DNA of 64,000 bases from Peptoniphilus_A hominis. Its GTDB lineage: Bacteria; Bacillota; Clostridia; Tissierellales; Peptoniphilaceae. Under the pieces are notes generated by a model. That model saw only the letters and a list, made by a program, of their open reading frames with translations. It was not told the DNA's origin and did no database searches. Of this stretch, positions 33,923 through 41,836 are shown piece by piece (within the stretch, counting starts at the first letter, position 1; each line of letters starts with the position of its first letter). A program made the position numbers and the translations under genes. Where the stretch lies: positions 1 to 64,000 of the forward strand of contig NZ_JBBMFO010000005.1 in NCBI RefSeq assembly GCF_040096015.1, read 5' to 3'.

Positions 33923-35138
33923 ACTTTTAGCACCAGCTGGTGATATTAATAAATTAAAGACTGCAGTAGACTATGGTGCCGGTGCAGTTTATCTTGGAGG
34001 AGAAAGCTTTGGACTTAGAAAGGCATCAAAGAATTTTTCCCTTGAAGATATAAAGTGGGCAGCAGACTATTTGCACGAGAGGGGAAAAACCCTTCATGTA
34101 ACTTTAAATATTATCCCTCACGACAAGGACATGATGGGAGTAGAAGATTACATCAAAAAACTTTATGATATTGGAGTGGATGCCTTAATAGTTGCAGATC
34201 CAGGTATGTTTATGAAGGTAAAGGAAGTGGCACCAGATTTTCCAATTCACATTTCAACTCAAGGCTCAGTTACAAATGCCGAAACAGTAAAATTTTGGCA
34301 AAAACTTGGGGCAGAAAGAGTTGTAATGGCAAGGGAATTAAGTTTAAAGGAAGTTTCTGATATAATAAAGGAAGTTGGAGATTCCATTGAGATTGAAACC
34401 TTTGCTCACGGTGCCATGTGTATGTCCTACTCAGGGAGATGCCTTTTGTCAAATTATATGACGGGAAGAGATGCCAACATGGGCGACTGCGCACAACCTT
34501 GCAGATATAAGTACCACTTAGTTGAAGAAAAGAGACCTGGGGAATATTTCCCAATTGAAGAACATGATGAGGGCACTTTTATCATGAACTCCAAGGACCT
34601 ATGCATGATTGAGCACATTGACGACTTAATCGAGGCAGGCATAGCCAGCTTAAAAATCGAAGGCAGAGTAAAAAGTGAATATTATCTTGCAACTGTTATT
34701 AGGTCTTACAGAATGGCAATTGACGCTTACTATGCCGACAGAGAGAATTATAAGTACGATCCCTATCTTTTGGAAGAGATAAAAAAAGTTAGCCACAGAG
34801 ATTTTACTACGGGATTCTTTTATGGCAAGGCCAATGAAAATTCACAAGTCTATGAAGACAACTCCTACATCAGGGGCTATGACTTTGTGGGAATTGTCCT
34901 TGATTATGACAAGGACTCAAAGATAGCAACTATTGAGCAAAGAAATAGGGTCTTTGTTGGCGATGAAATCGAAATTTTTGGCCCTGGCATCAAACACTTC
35001 GACTACAAAATCGAAAGGATGTTAGATGACAAGGACAAGGAAATTGAAGTTGCAAACAAGGCAAAGCAAATTTTTAAGATAAAAATAGATAAGCCTATTG
35101 AAAAAGGATTTATTTTGAGGAGAGAAAATGAAGACTAA
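33909..35138 (+). CDS. trhP: U32-family tRNA hydroxylation protein TrhP-like
   Basis: 409 residues of the peptidase U32 family. The signature ETFAHGAMCMSYSGRCLLSN (about 161-180) and the cysteines of GDCAQPCRYKY, which coordinate an iron-sulfur cluster in studied members, are intact. TrhP proteins hydroxylate U34 of tRNA using prephenate as oxygen source; collagenase activity was the older label. It lies between trmR and udk as in Bacillus (yrrO). Bacillus has two U32 genes side by side here; only one is present. Confidence 0.85.
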   Translation: MKKIELLAPAGDINKLKTAVDYGAGAVYLGGESFGLRKASKNFSLEDIKWAADYLHERGKTLHVTLNIIPHDKDMMGVEDYIKKLYDIGVDALIVADPGMFMKVKEVAPDFPIHISTQGSVTNAETVKFWQKLGAERVVMARELSLKEVSDIIKEVGDSIEIETFAHGAMCMSYSGRCLLSNYMTGRDANMGDCAQPCRYKYHLVEEKRPGEYFPIEEHDEGTFIMNSKDLCMIEHIDDLIEAGIASLKIEGRVKSEYYLATVIRSYRMAIDAYYADRENYKYDPYLLEEIKKVSHRDFTTGFFYGKANENSQVYEDNSYIRGYDFVGIVLDYDKDSKIATIEQRNRVFVGDEIEIFGPGIKHFDYKIERMLDDKDKEIEVANKAKQIFKIKIDKPIEKGFILRRENED

Positions 35139-35745
35139 AGCCTGCATTATTGGCATATGTGGTGGAAGCGGCAGTGGAAAAAGTACTGTCACAAAAAAAT
35201 TAATTGAGCTTATTGGAAAAGAAAATGTATCTGTAATTGAGCAAGATTCTTATTACAAGGACCAGTCAAATCTCGCCTTTGAAGAGAGAGTAAAGACTAA
35301 CTACGACCATCCTCTTGCCTTTGATAACGACCTCTTATTTAAGCACTTAGAGATGTTAAAGGAAGGCAAGGAAATTGAAAAGCCAATTTATGACTTTTCC
35401 CTTCACAACAGAAAGAAGGAAAAGGAGATAGTTTATCCAAAGCCAATTATAATTTTGGAAGGCATCTTAATTTTTAGTGAGGTAAATTTAATCGACATTA
35501 TGGACATAAAAGTCTTTGTGGACACAGATGCCGATGTCAGAATTATTAGGAGAATTAAAAGGGATATGCATGAGAGGGGAAGGTCTCTTGACTCAGTAAT
35601 TGATCAATACATGGCAACAGTAAGACCATCTCACCTTCAATTTGTTGAGCCTTCAAAGAGGTATGCCGATATAATTATTCCTGAAGGTGGCGAAAATGAA
35701 GTGGCAATTGATCTTTTATACCAAAAAATTAAATCTTTAGTATAA
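35128..35745 (+). CDS. udk: Uridine kinase
   Basis: 205 residues. It phosphorylates uridine and cytidine in pyrimidine salvage. The P-loop GGSGSGKST lies at about 12-20; EQDSYYKD and RIIRRIKRDMHERGRS are typical uridine kinase motifs, and the C-terminal LQFVEPSKRYADIIIP is present. It overlaps trhP by 11 nt and ends the operon that starts at trmR. No clear terminator follows before the infC promoter. Confidence 0.94.
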   Translation: MKTKACIIGICGGSGSGKSTVTKKLIELIGKENVSVIEQDSYYKDQSNLAFEERVKTNYDHPLAFDNDLLFKHLEMLKEGKEIEKPIYDFSLHNRKKEKEIVYPKPIIILEGILIFSEVNLIDIMDIKVFVDTDADVRIIRRIKRDMHERGRSLDSVIDQYMATVRPSHLQFVEPSKRYADIIIPEGGENEVAIDLLYQKIKSLV

Positions 35746-35752
35746 AAAACAT

Positions 35753-35781
35753 TTGACAAGACAAAAACTATGTGTTATCAT
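35753..35781 (+). promoter_or_regulatory. infC operon promoter
   Basis: TTGACA (35753-35758), 17-nt spacer, extended -10 TGT-TATCAT (hexamer 35776-35781). Start expected near 35788. Confidence 0.7.
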
Positions 35782-35787
35782 ATCATC

Positions 35788-35890
35788 TGTTATTAAAGAA
35801 GAAGTCCGCTTCTCACCTAATGGCAGGGTCATTTAGGTTGTTTAAAAATTATGATGAATTTGCGGGCATCTTTGGGTGCCTGCTTTTTTA
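35788..35890 (+). ncRNA. L20-type autoregulatory leader of infC-rpmI-rplT
   Basis: The leader carries a small hairpin (AGAAG...CTTCT near 35800-35812), a second pairing AACCTAAAT-like segment (35816-35840), and a terminator hairpin (35862-35880) before the infC ribosome site. This matches the Firmicute leader by which free L20 causes premature termination. Assignment is by resemblance and position. Confidence 0.7.
35862..35889 (+). terminator. Leader terminator upstream of infC
   Basis: Stem GCGGGCA with TGCCTGC (one G-U) and a T run, located between the promoter and the infC Shine-Dalgarno site, so it acts as an attenuator. Confidence 0.75.
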
Positions 35891-35910
35891 ATTTACGGAG
35901 GTGCTTAGAA

Positions 35911-36438
35911 ATTAAAGAACTTCAAATCAATGAAGAGATAAGGGAAAAGGAAGTCAGATTAGTAGATGATGAAGGCAATCAATTAGGCGTTGTGCCTAAG
36001 ATGCAAGCCATCGATTTGGCTATATCTAAAAAACTGGACTTAGTCAATGTTGCGCCAAACGCAAAACCACCAGTATGTCGTATAATGGACTATGGTAAAT
36101 ACAGATACGAACAAGAGAAGAAAGAAAAAGAAGCTAAGAAAAAACAAAAGGTAATCAATATTAAGGAACTTAGATTAACTCCTAATATTGAAGATCATGA
36201 CTTAAATACTAAAGCCAATAGAGCTATTGATTTCTTAAAAAATGGTGACAGAGTTAAGGTTTCAGTTAGATTTAGAGGTAGAGAGATGGGTCACACTGAT
36301 CTTGGACGAGATGTTCTCGACAAGTTTTATGATTTAATTTCTGAGTATGGAGTTGTGGACAAAAAACCTAAAATGGAAGGAAGAAGTCTTGTGATGTTCC
36401 TTTCAGAGAGAAAAGACAAAGATAAGTCTGATAATTAA
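35911..36438 (+). CDS. infC: Translation initiation factor IF-3 (AUU start)
   Basis: 175 residues. IF-3 keeps the 30S subunit free and checks the start codon. The proposed start is ATT at 35911, 9 nt after GGAGG (35897-35901). The protein then begins with the family's normal ELQINEEIREKEVRLVD. No ATG, GTG or TTG fits this frame after the ribosome site. An upstream ATG at 35851 would add 20 residues encoded by the terminator hairpin and is rejected. AUU starts in infC allow self-regulation in studied bacteria. The C-terminal domain motif VSVRFRGREMGHTDLG is intact. Confidence 0.93.
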   Translation: MKELQINEEIREKEVRLVDDEGNQLGVVPKMQAIDLAISKKLDLVNVAPNAKPPVCRIMDYGKYRYEQEKKEKEAKKKQKVINIKELRLTPNIEDHDLNTKANRAIDFLKNGDRVKVSVRFRGREMGHTDLGRDVLDKFYDLISEYGVVDKKPKMEGRSLVMFLSERKDKDKSDN

Positions 36439-36449
36439 GGAGGATTTTT

Positions 36450-36641
36450 ATGGCAAAAATGAAAACTCACAGAGCTTCCGCCAAGAGATTTAAGAGAACT
36501 GGTTCTGGAAAGCTTAGAAGATTTTATGCTTATAAAGGACATTTAACTGGTAAGAAAACTGCTAAGAGACTAAGAAAACTTAGAAAGGGCAGTTTAGTTT
36601 CTAAAGGTGATCAAAAGAGAATTGATCACATGATCCCTTAA
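36450..36641 (+). CDS. rpmI: Ribosomal protein bL35
   Basis: 63 residues, the normal length. It is very basic, with the family pattern KMKTHRASAKRFKRTGSGK at the N-terminus and LRKGSLVSKGDQKRI towards the C-terminus. AGGAGG lies 8 nt upstream. Second gene of infC-rpmI-rplT. Confidence 0.96.
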   Translation: MAKMKTHRASAKRFKRTGSGKLRRFYAYKGHLTGKKTAKRLRKLRKGSLVSKGDQKRIDHMIP

Positions 36642-36653
36642 TAGGAGGTAAAG

Positions 36654-37004
36654 ATGGCTAGAGTAAAAAGAGGCGTTAACGCTAAAAAAAGACATAATAA
36701 TATCCTAAAACAAGCTAAGGGATATTTTGGTGCCAAATCAAAATTATATAGAACTGCAAACCAAGCTGTTATGAAATCTCTAAACTACTCATACATTGGT
36801 AGAAAACAAAGAAAAAGAGATTTTAGAAAACTTTGGATTACAAGAATTAATGCTGCTGCAAGAATTAATGGCATGAGCTATTCTAAATTTATTAATGGTC
36901 TTAAGAAAGCTAACATTAACATTAACAGAAAGATGCTTTCTGAAATGGCTATTAATGATCCAGAAGGTTTTGCTAAACTAGTTCAAATTGCAAAGGAACA
37001 ATAA
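36654..37004 (+). CDS. rplT: Ribosomal protein bL20
   Basis: 116 residues. A 50S assembly protein, expected to bind the leader of its own operon and repress it. The basic N-terminal extension (ARVKRGVNAKKRHNNIL) and globular domain (RKRDFRKLWITRINAAAR, NRKMLSEMA) are typical. AGGAGG lies 6 nt before the ATG. Last gene before a terminator. Confidence 0.96.
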   Translation: MARVKRGVNAKKRHNNILKQAKGYFGAKSKLYRTANQAVMKSLNYSYIGRKQRKRDFRKLWITRINAAARINGMSYSKFINGLKKANININRKMLSEMAINDPEGFAKLVQIAKEQ

Positions 37005-37010
37005 TTTTAT

Positions 37011-37033
37011 GCTCCCTTTAGGGAGCTTTTTTT
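37011..37033 (+). terminator. Terminator after rplT
   Basis: 6-bp GC-rich stem GCTCCC/GGGAGC with a 4-nt loop and seven T. A TATAAT directly follows at 37035-37040 and may serve ktrB. Confidence 0.8.
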
Positions 37034-37069
37034 GTATAATGAATATATAAAAAATTTTTTGAGGGTATT

Positions 37070-38398
37070 ATGATTAGAAAATTAAAAAAGAATCCACCTC
37101 TTATAGTATGCCTTTCTTTTTTTGCACTGATTTTCTTGGGCGCCTGTCTATTAGACCTTCCCATAGCAAGTGCAAATGGCGAGAGAATTGGATTTTTAAA
37201 TGCATTCTTCACATCTACATCGGCATCCTGTGTAACGGGACTTATTGTCGCCAACACTGCCACTCAGTGGACTGCCTTTGGCAAAGTCGTTATAATTATT
37301 TTAATTCAAATTGGGGGTCTGGGCACAATGGTGTTTTTGTCCCTTGTTGCCATGGCACTTAACAAGAGAATTGGAATTACTGAGAGAAGAATTATAAAGG
37401 AACAGACAAGTGCAGACACTAGCAAGGGCATCATTAGACTTGTAATTTATATTATTAAATTTTCTTTGACTGTAGAACTTATTGGGGCGATTTTACTTGC
37501 CACAAAATTTATCCCAGACTTTGGACTTGAAAGAGGAATTTTATTTTCTATCTTTCATTCGATTTCTGCCTTTTGTAACGCAGGCTTTGACATCATAGGC
37601 AATTCTCTAACGGATTATGTGTCTGATTTTACTGTCAACATGACAATTTCTATTTTAATAATTTTTGGCGGTTTAGGTTTCACAGTTTTTATTGACATAT
37701 ATAGAAAGAAAAGATTTAAAAATTTAAGTCTTCACTCAAAGGTTGTAATTTCCTTTACGGCAATGCTACTTTTAGTGGGCACTCTTGTTTTTTTCTTAAT
37801 TGAATACAGGAGTCCAGCTATGGCAGGTTTGTCTCTAAAGGGGAAAATTTTATCTTCCTTCTTTATGTCTGTCACATCGAGAACAGCTGGCTTTAATACA
37901 ATTGACATAGGAAAGATGCAAGAAGGTTCTGTAATTGTAACTATAATGTTAATGTTTATTGGTGCCTCTCCAGCATCAACTGGTGGAGGAATTAAGACTA
38001 CAACTTTTGGAGTTTTATTATCATCAACAATTTCTGTTTTAAGGGGAAATAAAGAGACAGAAATATTTCACAAGACAATTCCCTATAATACACTTATTAA
38101 ATCTCTTTGTATTTTCACCTTGGGATCTTTCTTAGTAATATTTTCTTCTCTTTGGATTACACTTATTGAGCAGGGGAAATTTTTATATTTAGATATTTTA
38201 TACGAAATTGTTTCAGGCTTTGGAACAGTTGGTATTAGTAGAGGAATCACTGCAGATTTAAGTTCTCTTTCAAAGATAATTTTAATTGTCTTAATGTATC
38301 TTGGAAGAGTGGGAGCGGCAACTTTAGGTGTGGGAATTTTAGATAATCACAGAAAGAAACACACGAAATATTCAGAAGGAAAAATAATAGTGGGGTAA
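37070..38398 (+). CDS. ktrB: Potassium uptake channel subunit KtrB/TrkH
   Basis: 442 residues, about ten membrane segments. It is the ion-conducting subunit of a Ktr-type potassium uptake system. The four pore-loop repeats can be seen: SASCVTGL, AFCNAGFD, SRTAGFN and GFGTVGIS, each with the selectivity-filter glycine. The short N-terminus and the size favour KtrB over TrkH. GAGGG precedes the ATG. The regulatory subunit gene follows 3 nt later. Confidence 0.92.
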   Translation: MIRKLKKNPPLIVCLSFFALIFLGACLLDLPIASANGERIGFLNAFFTSTSASCVTGLIVANTATQWTAFGKVVIIILIQIGGLGTMVFLSLVAMALNKRIGITERRIIKEQTSADTSKGIIRLVIYIIKFSLTVELIGAILLATKFIPDFGLERGILFSIFHSISAFCNAGFDIIGNSLTDYVSDFTVNMTISILIIFGGLGFTVFIDIYRKKRFKNLSLHSKVVISFTAMLLLVGTLVFFLIEYRSPAMAGLSLKGKILSSFFMSVTSRTAGFNTIDIGKMQEGSVIVTIMLMFIGASPASTGGGIKTTTFGVLLSSTISVLRGNKETEIFHKTIPYNTLIKSLCIFTLGSFLVIFSSLWITLIEQGKFLYLDILYEIVSGFGTVGISRGITADLSSLSKIILIVLMYLGRVGAATLGVGILDNHRKKHTKYSEGKIIVG

Positions 38399-38401
38399 TT
38401 T

Positions 38402-39052
38402 ATGAAGACATTTATTGTATTTGGCTGTGGTAGATTTGGTTCTACTGTTGCCACAAGATTATATGATTTAAAAAATGATGTTGTAATTGTAGATTATGAC
38501 GAAGAAAAAATTGACGCAATTTCAGAAAATGTCACTGAAGCAGTTATATGTGACCTTGAAGATGAAAAGGCAATGACAGAGCTTGCACTAAAAAATTATG
38601 ATGTTGCAGTAATTGCCATTGGAGAAAATCTTGAAGCTGCCGTCATGGCAGTCCTTGCATCAAAGGAAGCGGGAATCGAAAAAGTTATTGCCAAGGCACC
38701 TAATTATAGATTTGGAAAAATTTTGTTAAAGTGTGGGGCAGATAAAATTATTTTCCCTGAAAGAGACATGGGATTTAGACTTGCAAATAATTTATCCAAT
38801 GATTATTTACTAGATGCCAATGAAATTTCTAAGGGCTATACTATTTATGATTTAAAGGCAAGCCCAAAGATGAATGGTAAAGAAATCCGTGACTTAAAAC
38901 TTAGAGAGGATTATAATTTTAATGTTTTAATGGTTAAGAGAGCTGGAGAAAATTTTGTAAACCCTCTTGCTTCTTTTAAGATAAAAGAAGAGGACATCTT
39001 AACAGTTTTAGGTTCCGATAAGGATATTAAAAGATTTACAGAAGTAAATTAA
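38402..39052 (+). CDS. ktrA: Potassium uptake regulatory subunit KtrA
   Basis: 216 residues. A cytoplasmic RCK protein that gates KtrB. The nucleotide-binding Rossmann motif FGCGRFGSTVA (about 6-16) is followed by an acidic DYDEEK at the end of strand 2. The second half is a C-terminal RCK domain (KEIRDLKLRED...EEDILTVLGSDKDI). It is arranged with ktrB as in Bacillus ktrAB and ktrCD, but in the order B then A. Confidence 0.93.
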   Translation: MKTFIVFGCGRFGSTVATRLYDLKNDVVIVDYDEEKIDAISENVTEAVICDLEDEKAMTELALKNYDVAVIAIGENLEAAVMAVLASKEAGIEKVIAKAPNYRFGKILLKCGADKIIFPERDMGFRLANNLSNDYLLDANEISKGYTIYDLKASPKMNGKEIRDLKLREDYNFNVLMVKRAGENFVNPLASFKIKEEDILTVLGSDKDIKRFTEVN

Positions 39053-39081
39053 TAAGGGCAGTTGCCCTTATTTTTTTTTTT
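39051..39081 (+). terminator. Terminator after ktrA
   Basis: 9-bp stem AATAAGGGC/GCCCTTATT with a 4-nt loop and ten T. It starts within the ktrA stop codon. Confidence 0.85.
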
Positions 39082-39088
39082 GCAAAAT

Positions 39089-39262
39089 TTATAAAAATTT
39101 TTTTAGAATGAATTCATATACAAGCATTAGCCAAGCTATGAGGTTAAAGACATAGGAGACTTTGCCTCTTAGTTTTTCGTCTTTAATTATTTTTGTGTAT
39201 TTAGTCAAAAAGTATCCAAACAAAGCAGTAAAATAGACAATTATTTCAAGATATTTATTCAT
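39089..39262 (-). CDS. Small membrane protein, 57 residues
   Basis: A short reading frame running against its neighbours. It starts at ATG 39262 with an AGGTGG site 7 nt upstream and ends at 39089. The product has two hydrophobic segments (about 5-20 and 38-55) around a lysine-rich loop, which predicts a membrane hairpin. No family is recognised. The good ribosome site, the hydrophobic pattern and the fit within the gap favour a real gene. A TGA-TAAAAT element just upstream may be its -10 box. Confidence 0.55.
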   Translation of the reverse strand: MNKYLEIIVYFTALFGYFLTKYTKIIKDEKLRGKVSYVFNLIAWLMLVYEFILKKFL

Positions 39263-39320
39263 AAAATCACCACCTTTTTTATTTTATCACAAGAAAAAAT
39301 TTTTTAAAATTAATCCTTTG

Positions 39321-39349
39321 TTTACATATTGACCTTTATAAACTACAAT
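39321..39349 (+). promoter_or_regulatory. Promoter of the DUF3048 gene
   Basis: TTTACA (39321-39326), 17-nt spacer, TACAAT (39344-39349). The remaining DNA between 39263 and 39388 holds nothing else I can identify. Confidence 0.6.
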
Positions 39350-39388
39350 TAAGTTAATACATAAAAGAAATCAGAAAGAGGAGAGACA

Positions 39389-40492
39389 ATGAAAAAATTA
39401 AAAAAACTTTTACTTATGACTTTAGTGGCGACTTCACTAATTGCCTGCAACAAAGACACAAACACAGCTAATGCACCTAAGGAAGAAGAAAAAAAAGAGC
39501 CAGAAAAAATAGTTTACTACACACCACTTACTCATGAAGAAAGAGACAATGAAGAACAAGCCAAGAAGAAAATCTTTGCAGTAATGCTTGACAACCACGA
39601 TGATGCAAGACCTCAAGCACAAATTTCTAAGGCTGACATAATTTATGAGTACAGAGTTGAAGGCGAGTTTACAAGATATATGGCACTCTTCCAAAGTAAT
39701 TTCCCTGAAGGTGTGGGACCAGTTCGTTCTGCAAGACCTTACTTTGTGCAAACTGCCAAGGAATACAATGCAATTTATGCTCACTGGGGCGGCTCTGAAG
39801 CAGGACTTGCTGAAGTTAGAAATAGACACGTAGTTGACCTTGACGGAATTGCCCTTGAAGGAATAGTCTTCCACAGAAATAAAGATGTTGGCAAGCGCGC
39901 ACCCCACAATGGATATATTTCCCTTCCTGAACTTGAAAATTATTTAGTTGAGAAAAAGGGCGTCGATGTAAATGACAACACTGTATCACTAAATTTTTAT
40001 GACGAGATAGCAGAAATTGAAGGTCTAGATGTAAAAGAAATCACACTAAACTTTAACCAAAATTATAAGACAAAATTTATCTATGATGATGCAAGTGGAA
40101 AATATAAATACATTCGCCAAGATAAACCTGTTATTGATGAAGCGACAGGCGAAGAATTTTCTACAGATAACCTAGTTGTCCTCTTCCAAAAGGGAGTAGT
40201 TGCTGGACCTAAGGGAACTTTAAAAATGGCAAATATAGGAAGCGGCTCAGGACTTCTTCTTCAAAAGGGAAAACTTGCTCCTATAACTTGGGAAAAGGAA
40301 AATGAAGATGCTAGGACAATCTTAAAATATCCTGATGAAACTGAAGTTAAATTTTACCCAGGCAGAACTTTCTTTTCTATAGTTGATGAAGAAAAGGATG
40401 CTGTTTATACATTGCCACAAATTGATGAAGATGGCGCAGATGATCCTTCTGCAAATACTAATGCAAAGGCAGAAGACCAAGCTGAGAAATAA
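39389..40492 (+). CDS. DUF3048 lipoprotein (YerB-like)
   Basis: 367 residues. The signal peptide ends in the lipobox LIAC (Cys at about 20), so it is a surface lipoprotein. After a Lys/Glu-rich linker come the two DUF3048 domains with the typical VMLDNHDDARPQ, YEYRVEGEFTRYMALFQ, GPVRSARPYF and HWGGSEAGL. The role of the family is unknown. The C-terminal 20 residues are disordered and acidic. GAGGAG lies upstream of the ATG. Confidence 0.87.
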   Translation: MKKLKKLLLMTLVATSLIACNKDTNTANAPKEEEKKEPEKIVYYTPLTHEERDNEEQAKKKIFAVMLDNHDDARPQAQISKADIIYEYRVEGEFTRYMALFQSNFPEGVGPVRSARPYFVQTAKEYNAIYAHWGGSEAGLAEVRNRHVVDLDGIALEGIVFHRNKDVGKRAPHNGYISLPELENYLVEKKGVDVNDNTVSLNFYDEIAEIEGLDVKEITLNFNQNYKTKFIYDDASGKYKYIRQDKPVIDEATGEEFSTDNLVVLFQKGVVAGPKGTLKMANIGSGSGLLLQKGKLAPITWEKENEDARTILKYPDETEVKFYPGRTFFSIVDEEKDAVYTLPQIDEDGADDPSANTNAKAEDQAEK

Positions 40493-40541
40493 TAATTTTT
40501 AAAATATTTTTCTTGGGTAAATATAAGCACGAGGTGATATT

Positions 40542-41042
40542 ATGATTAATATGACAAAAATTGACTATGTTATTAATACTACTGGAGCATCCTATGAAAT
40601 TGTGAGAAAGGCACTACTTGATAGCGACGGCGATGTTGATGACGCTATAAAATTTATCAATGAAGGAAGATACGAAGAGGCAGCTGAGGCTTCAAAGGTT
40701 TTCGAAAGCGAAGAAGAAAAAGAATCCTACGAAAGTCGCCAAGGTAAAACAGGCAGAGAATATGTTGACGAAGTTATAAATTATCTTGACGAAATTGTTG
40801 ACGCAATAAAGGAAATTTGGAGAAAGGGCAATGCAAGCAGACTTCTTGTTGAAAAAGACAATGAAACAGTTTTATCTCTTTCCCTAACTACATCTGCCAT
40901 TGGAATGATTTTGGCGCTTCCTGCATCACTTATTGGACTTTCTGCAGCCTATGTTTATGACTACTCCTTTAAAATAATTATGGAAAATGGCGAAGTCATT
41001 GATGTCAAAGAATATTTAAAAGATAAAAGTAAATTCAAATAA
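40542..41042 (+). CDS. UBA-like/DUF4342 protein
   Basis: 166 residues. The N-terminal 45 residues resemble a UBA/EF-Ts N-terminal three-helix motif (KIDYVINTTGASYEIVRKAL, then DVDDAIKFI). A charged linker leads to a C-terminal DUF4342 domain with a glycine/alanine-rich hydrophobic stretch (about 118-140). The combination occurs in Clostridia; function unknown. GAGGTG lies 5 nt upstream of ATG 40542. A terminator follows. Confidence 0.75.
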   Translation: MINMTKIDYVINTTGASYEIVRKALLDSDGDVDDAIKFINEGRYEEAAEASKVFESEEEKESYESRQGKTGREYVDEVINYLDEIVDAIKEIWRKGNASRLLVEKDNETVLSLSLTTSAIGMILALPASLIGLSAAYVYDYSFKIIMENGEVIDVKEYLKDKSKFK

Positions 41043-41051
41043 AAAGTGAAG

Positions 41052-41070
41052 AGCCCTGCGGGGCTTTTTT
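41052..41070 (+). terminator. Terminator after the DUF4342 gene
   Basis: 5-bp GC stem AGCCC/GGGCT with a 4-nt loop and six T. Confidence 0.7.
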
Positions 41071-41089
41071 CTTTAAGGCGAGGAGCAAA

Positions 41090-41836
41090 ATGATAATCAC
41101 AAGTAAAAACAATGAGACCTATAAATTTTTAAAGAGTTTAAAGGAAAAAAAATATAGACAAGAGCATGGACTTTTTATGGTGGAAAAGCCTGTGGTAATG
41201 GAAGAGGCAAGAGACTTTAGACCCAAATATATTGCCATAAATGAGTCTTCCTTTAAGGAAAATAAATTCACTGACATAATAAAAAGAGTGAAGGAAGAAG
41301 ACTTATTTATTTTTTCAGACAATATTTTCAAAAATCTTTGCGATGCAGTGACTTCACCTGGCATAATCGCCTACTACAGTGAGGTCCACAGAGAGTTTCA
41401 TGAAGAGTCTGGGAAATTTTTGTACTTAGATGACATAAGAGAGCCGGGAAACCTTGGAGGCATAATAAGATCTGCTGATGCCTTTGACCTTGATGGTCTA
41501 ATTATTTCGCCAAACTCCTGCGATTTATACAATCCAAAGACAGTTAGGTCCTCCATGTCATCAATTTTTAGGGTCCCAATATATTTTATGAGCCGGGAAG
41601 ATTTGGTGAATTTAGATTTTAATATTATTGCAACTTCTCTTGACAATTCAAGATCCACAAGGGACTATAAATTTAAGGACAAGGACATTGTTGTAATAGG
41701 CAACGAGGCAAAGGGCGTTTCAGAATTTTTGATGTCTCATGCCAAGGGGTTTTTAAATATTCCAATCTCTCCCAATGTTGACTCCTTAAATGCCAATGTT
41801 GCGGCATCAATAATAATTTACGAGATGATGAAATGA
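41090..41836 (+). CDS. SpoU/TrmH-family RNA 2'-O-methyltransferase
   Basis: 248 residues. It methylates a ribose in rRNA or tRNA. The N-terminal substrate-binding domain (YRQEHGLFMVEKP) precedes a SPOUT knot domain with motif 1 REPGNLGGIIRSADAF, motif 2 DIVVIGNEAKGVS and motif 3 SLNANVAASIIIYE. It is most like RlmB or the YsgA group, but the exact target cannot be set. The stop overlaps the next start by 4 nt (ATGA). Confidence 0.88.
   Translation: MIITSKNNETYKFLKSLKEKKYRQEHGLFMVEKPVVMEEARDFRPKYIAINESSFKENKFTDIIKRVKEEDLFIFSDNIFKNLCDAVTSPGIIAYYSEVHREFHEESGKFLYLDDIREPGNLGGIIRSADAFDLDGLIISPNSCDLYNPKTVRSSMSSIFRVPIYFMSREDLVNLDFNIIATSLDNSRSTRDYKFKDKDIVVIGNEAKGVSEFLMSHAKGFLNIPISPNVDSLNANVAASIIIYEMMK

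Noticed and set aside
35851..35910. An ATG start for infC giving a 20-residue extension
   Set aside because: The extension would be encoded by the leader terminator hairpin, has no ribosome site, and precedes a strong GGAGG placed for the ATT at 35911.
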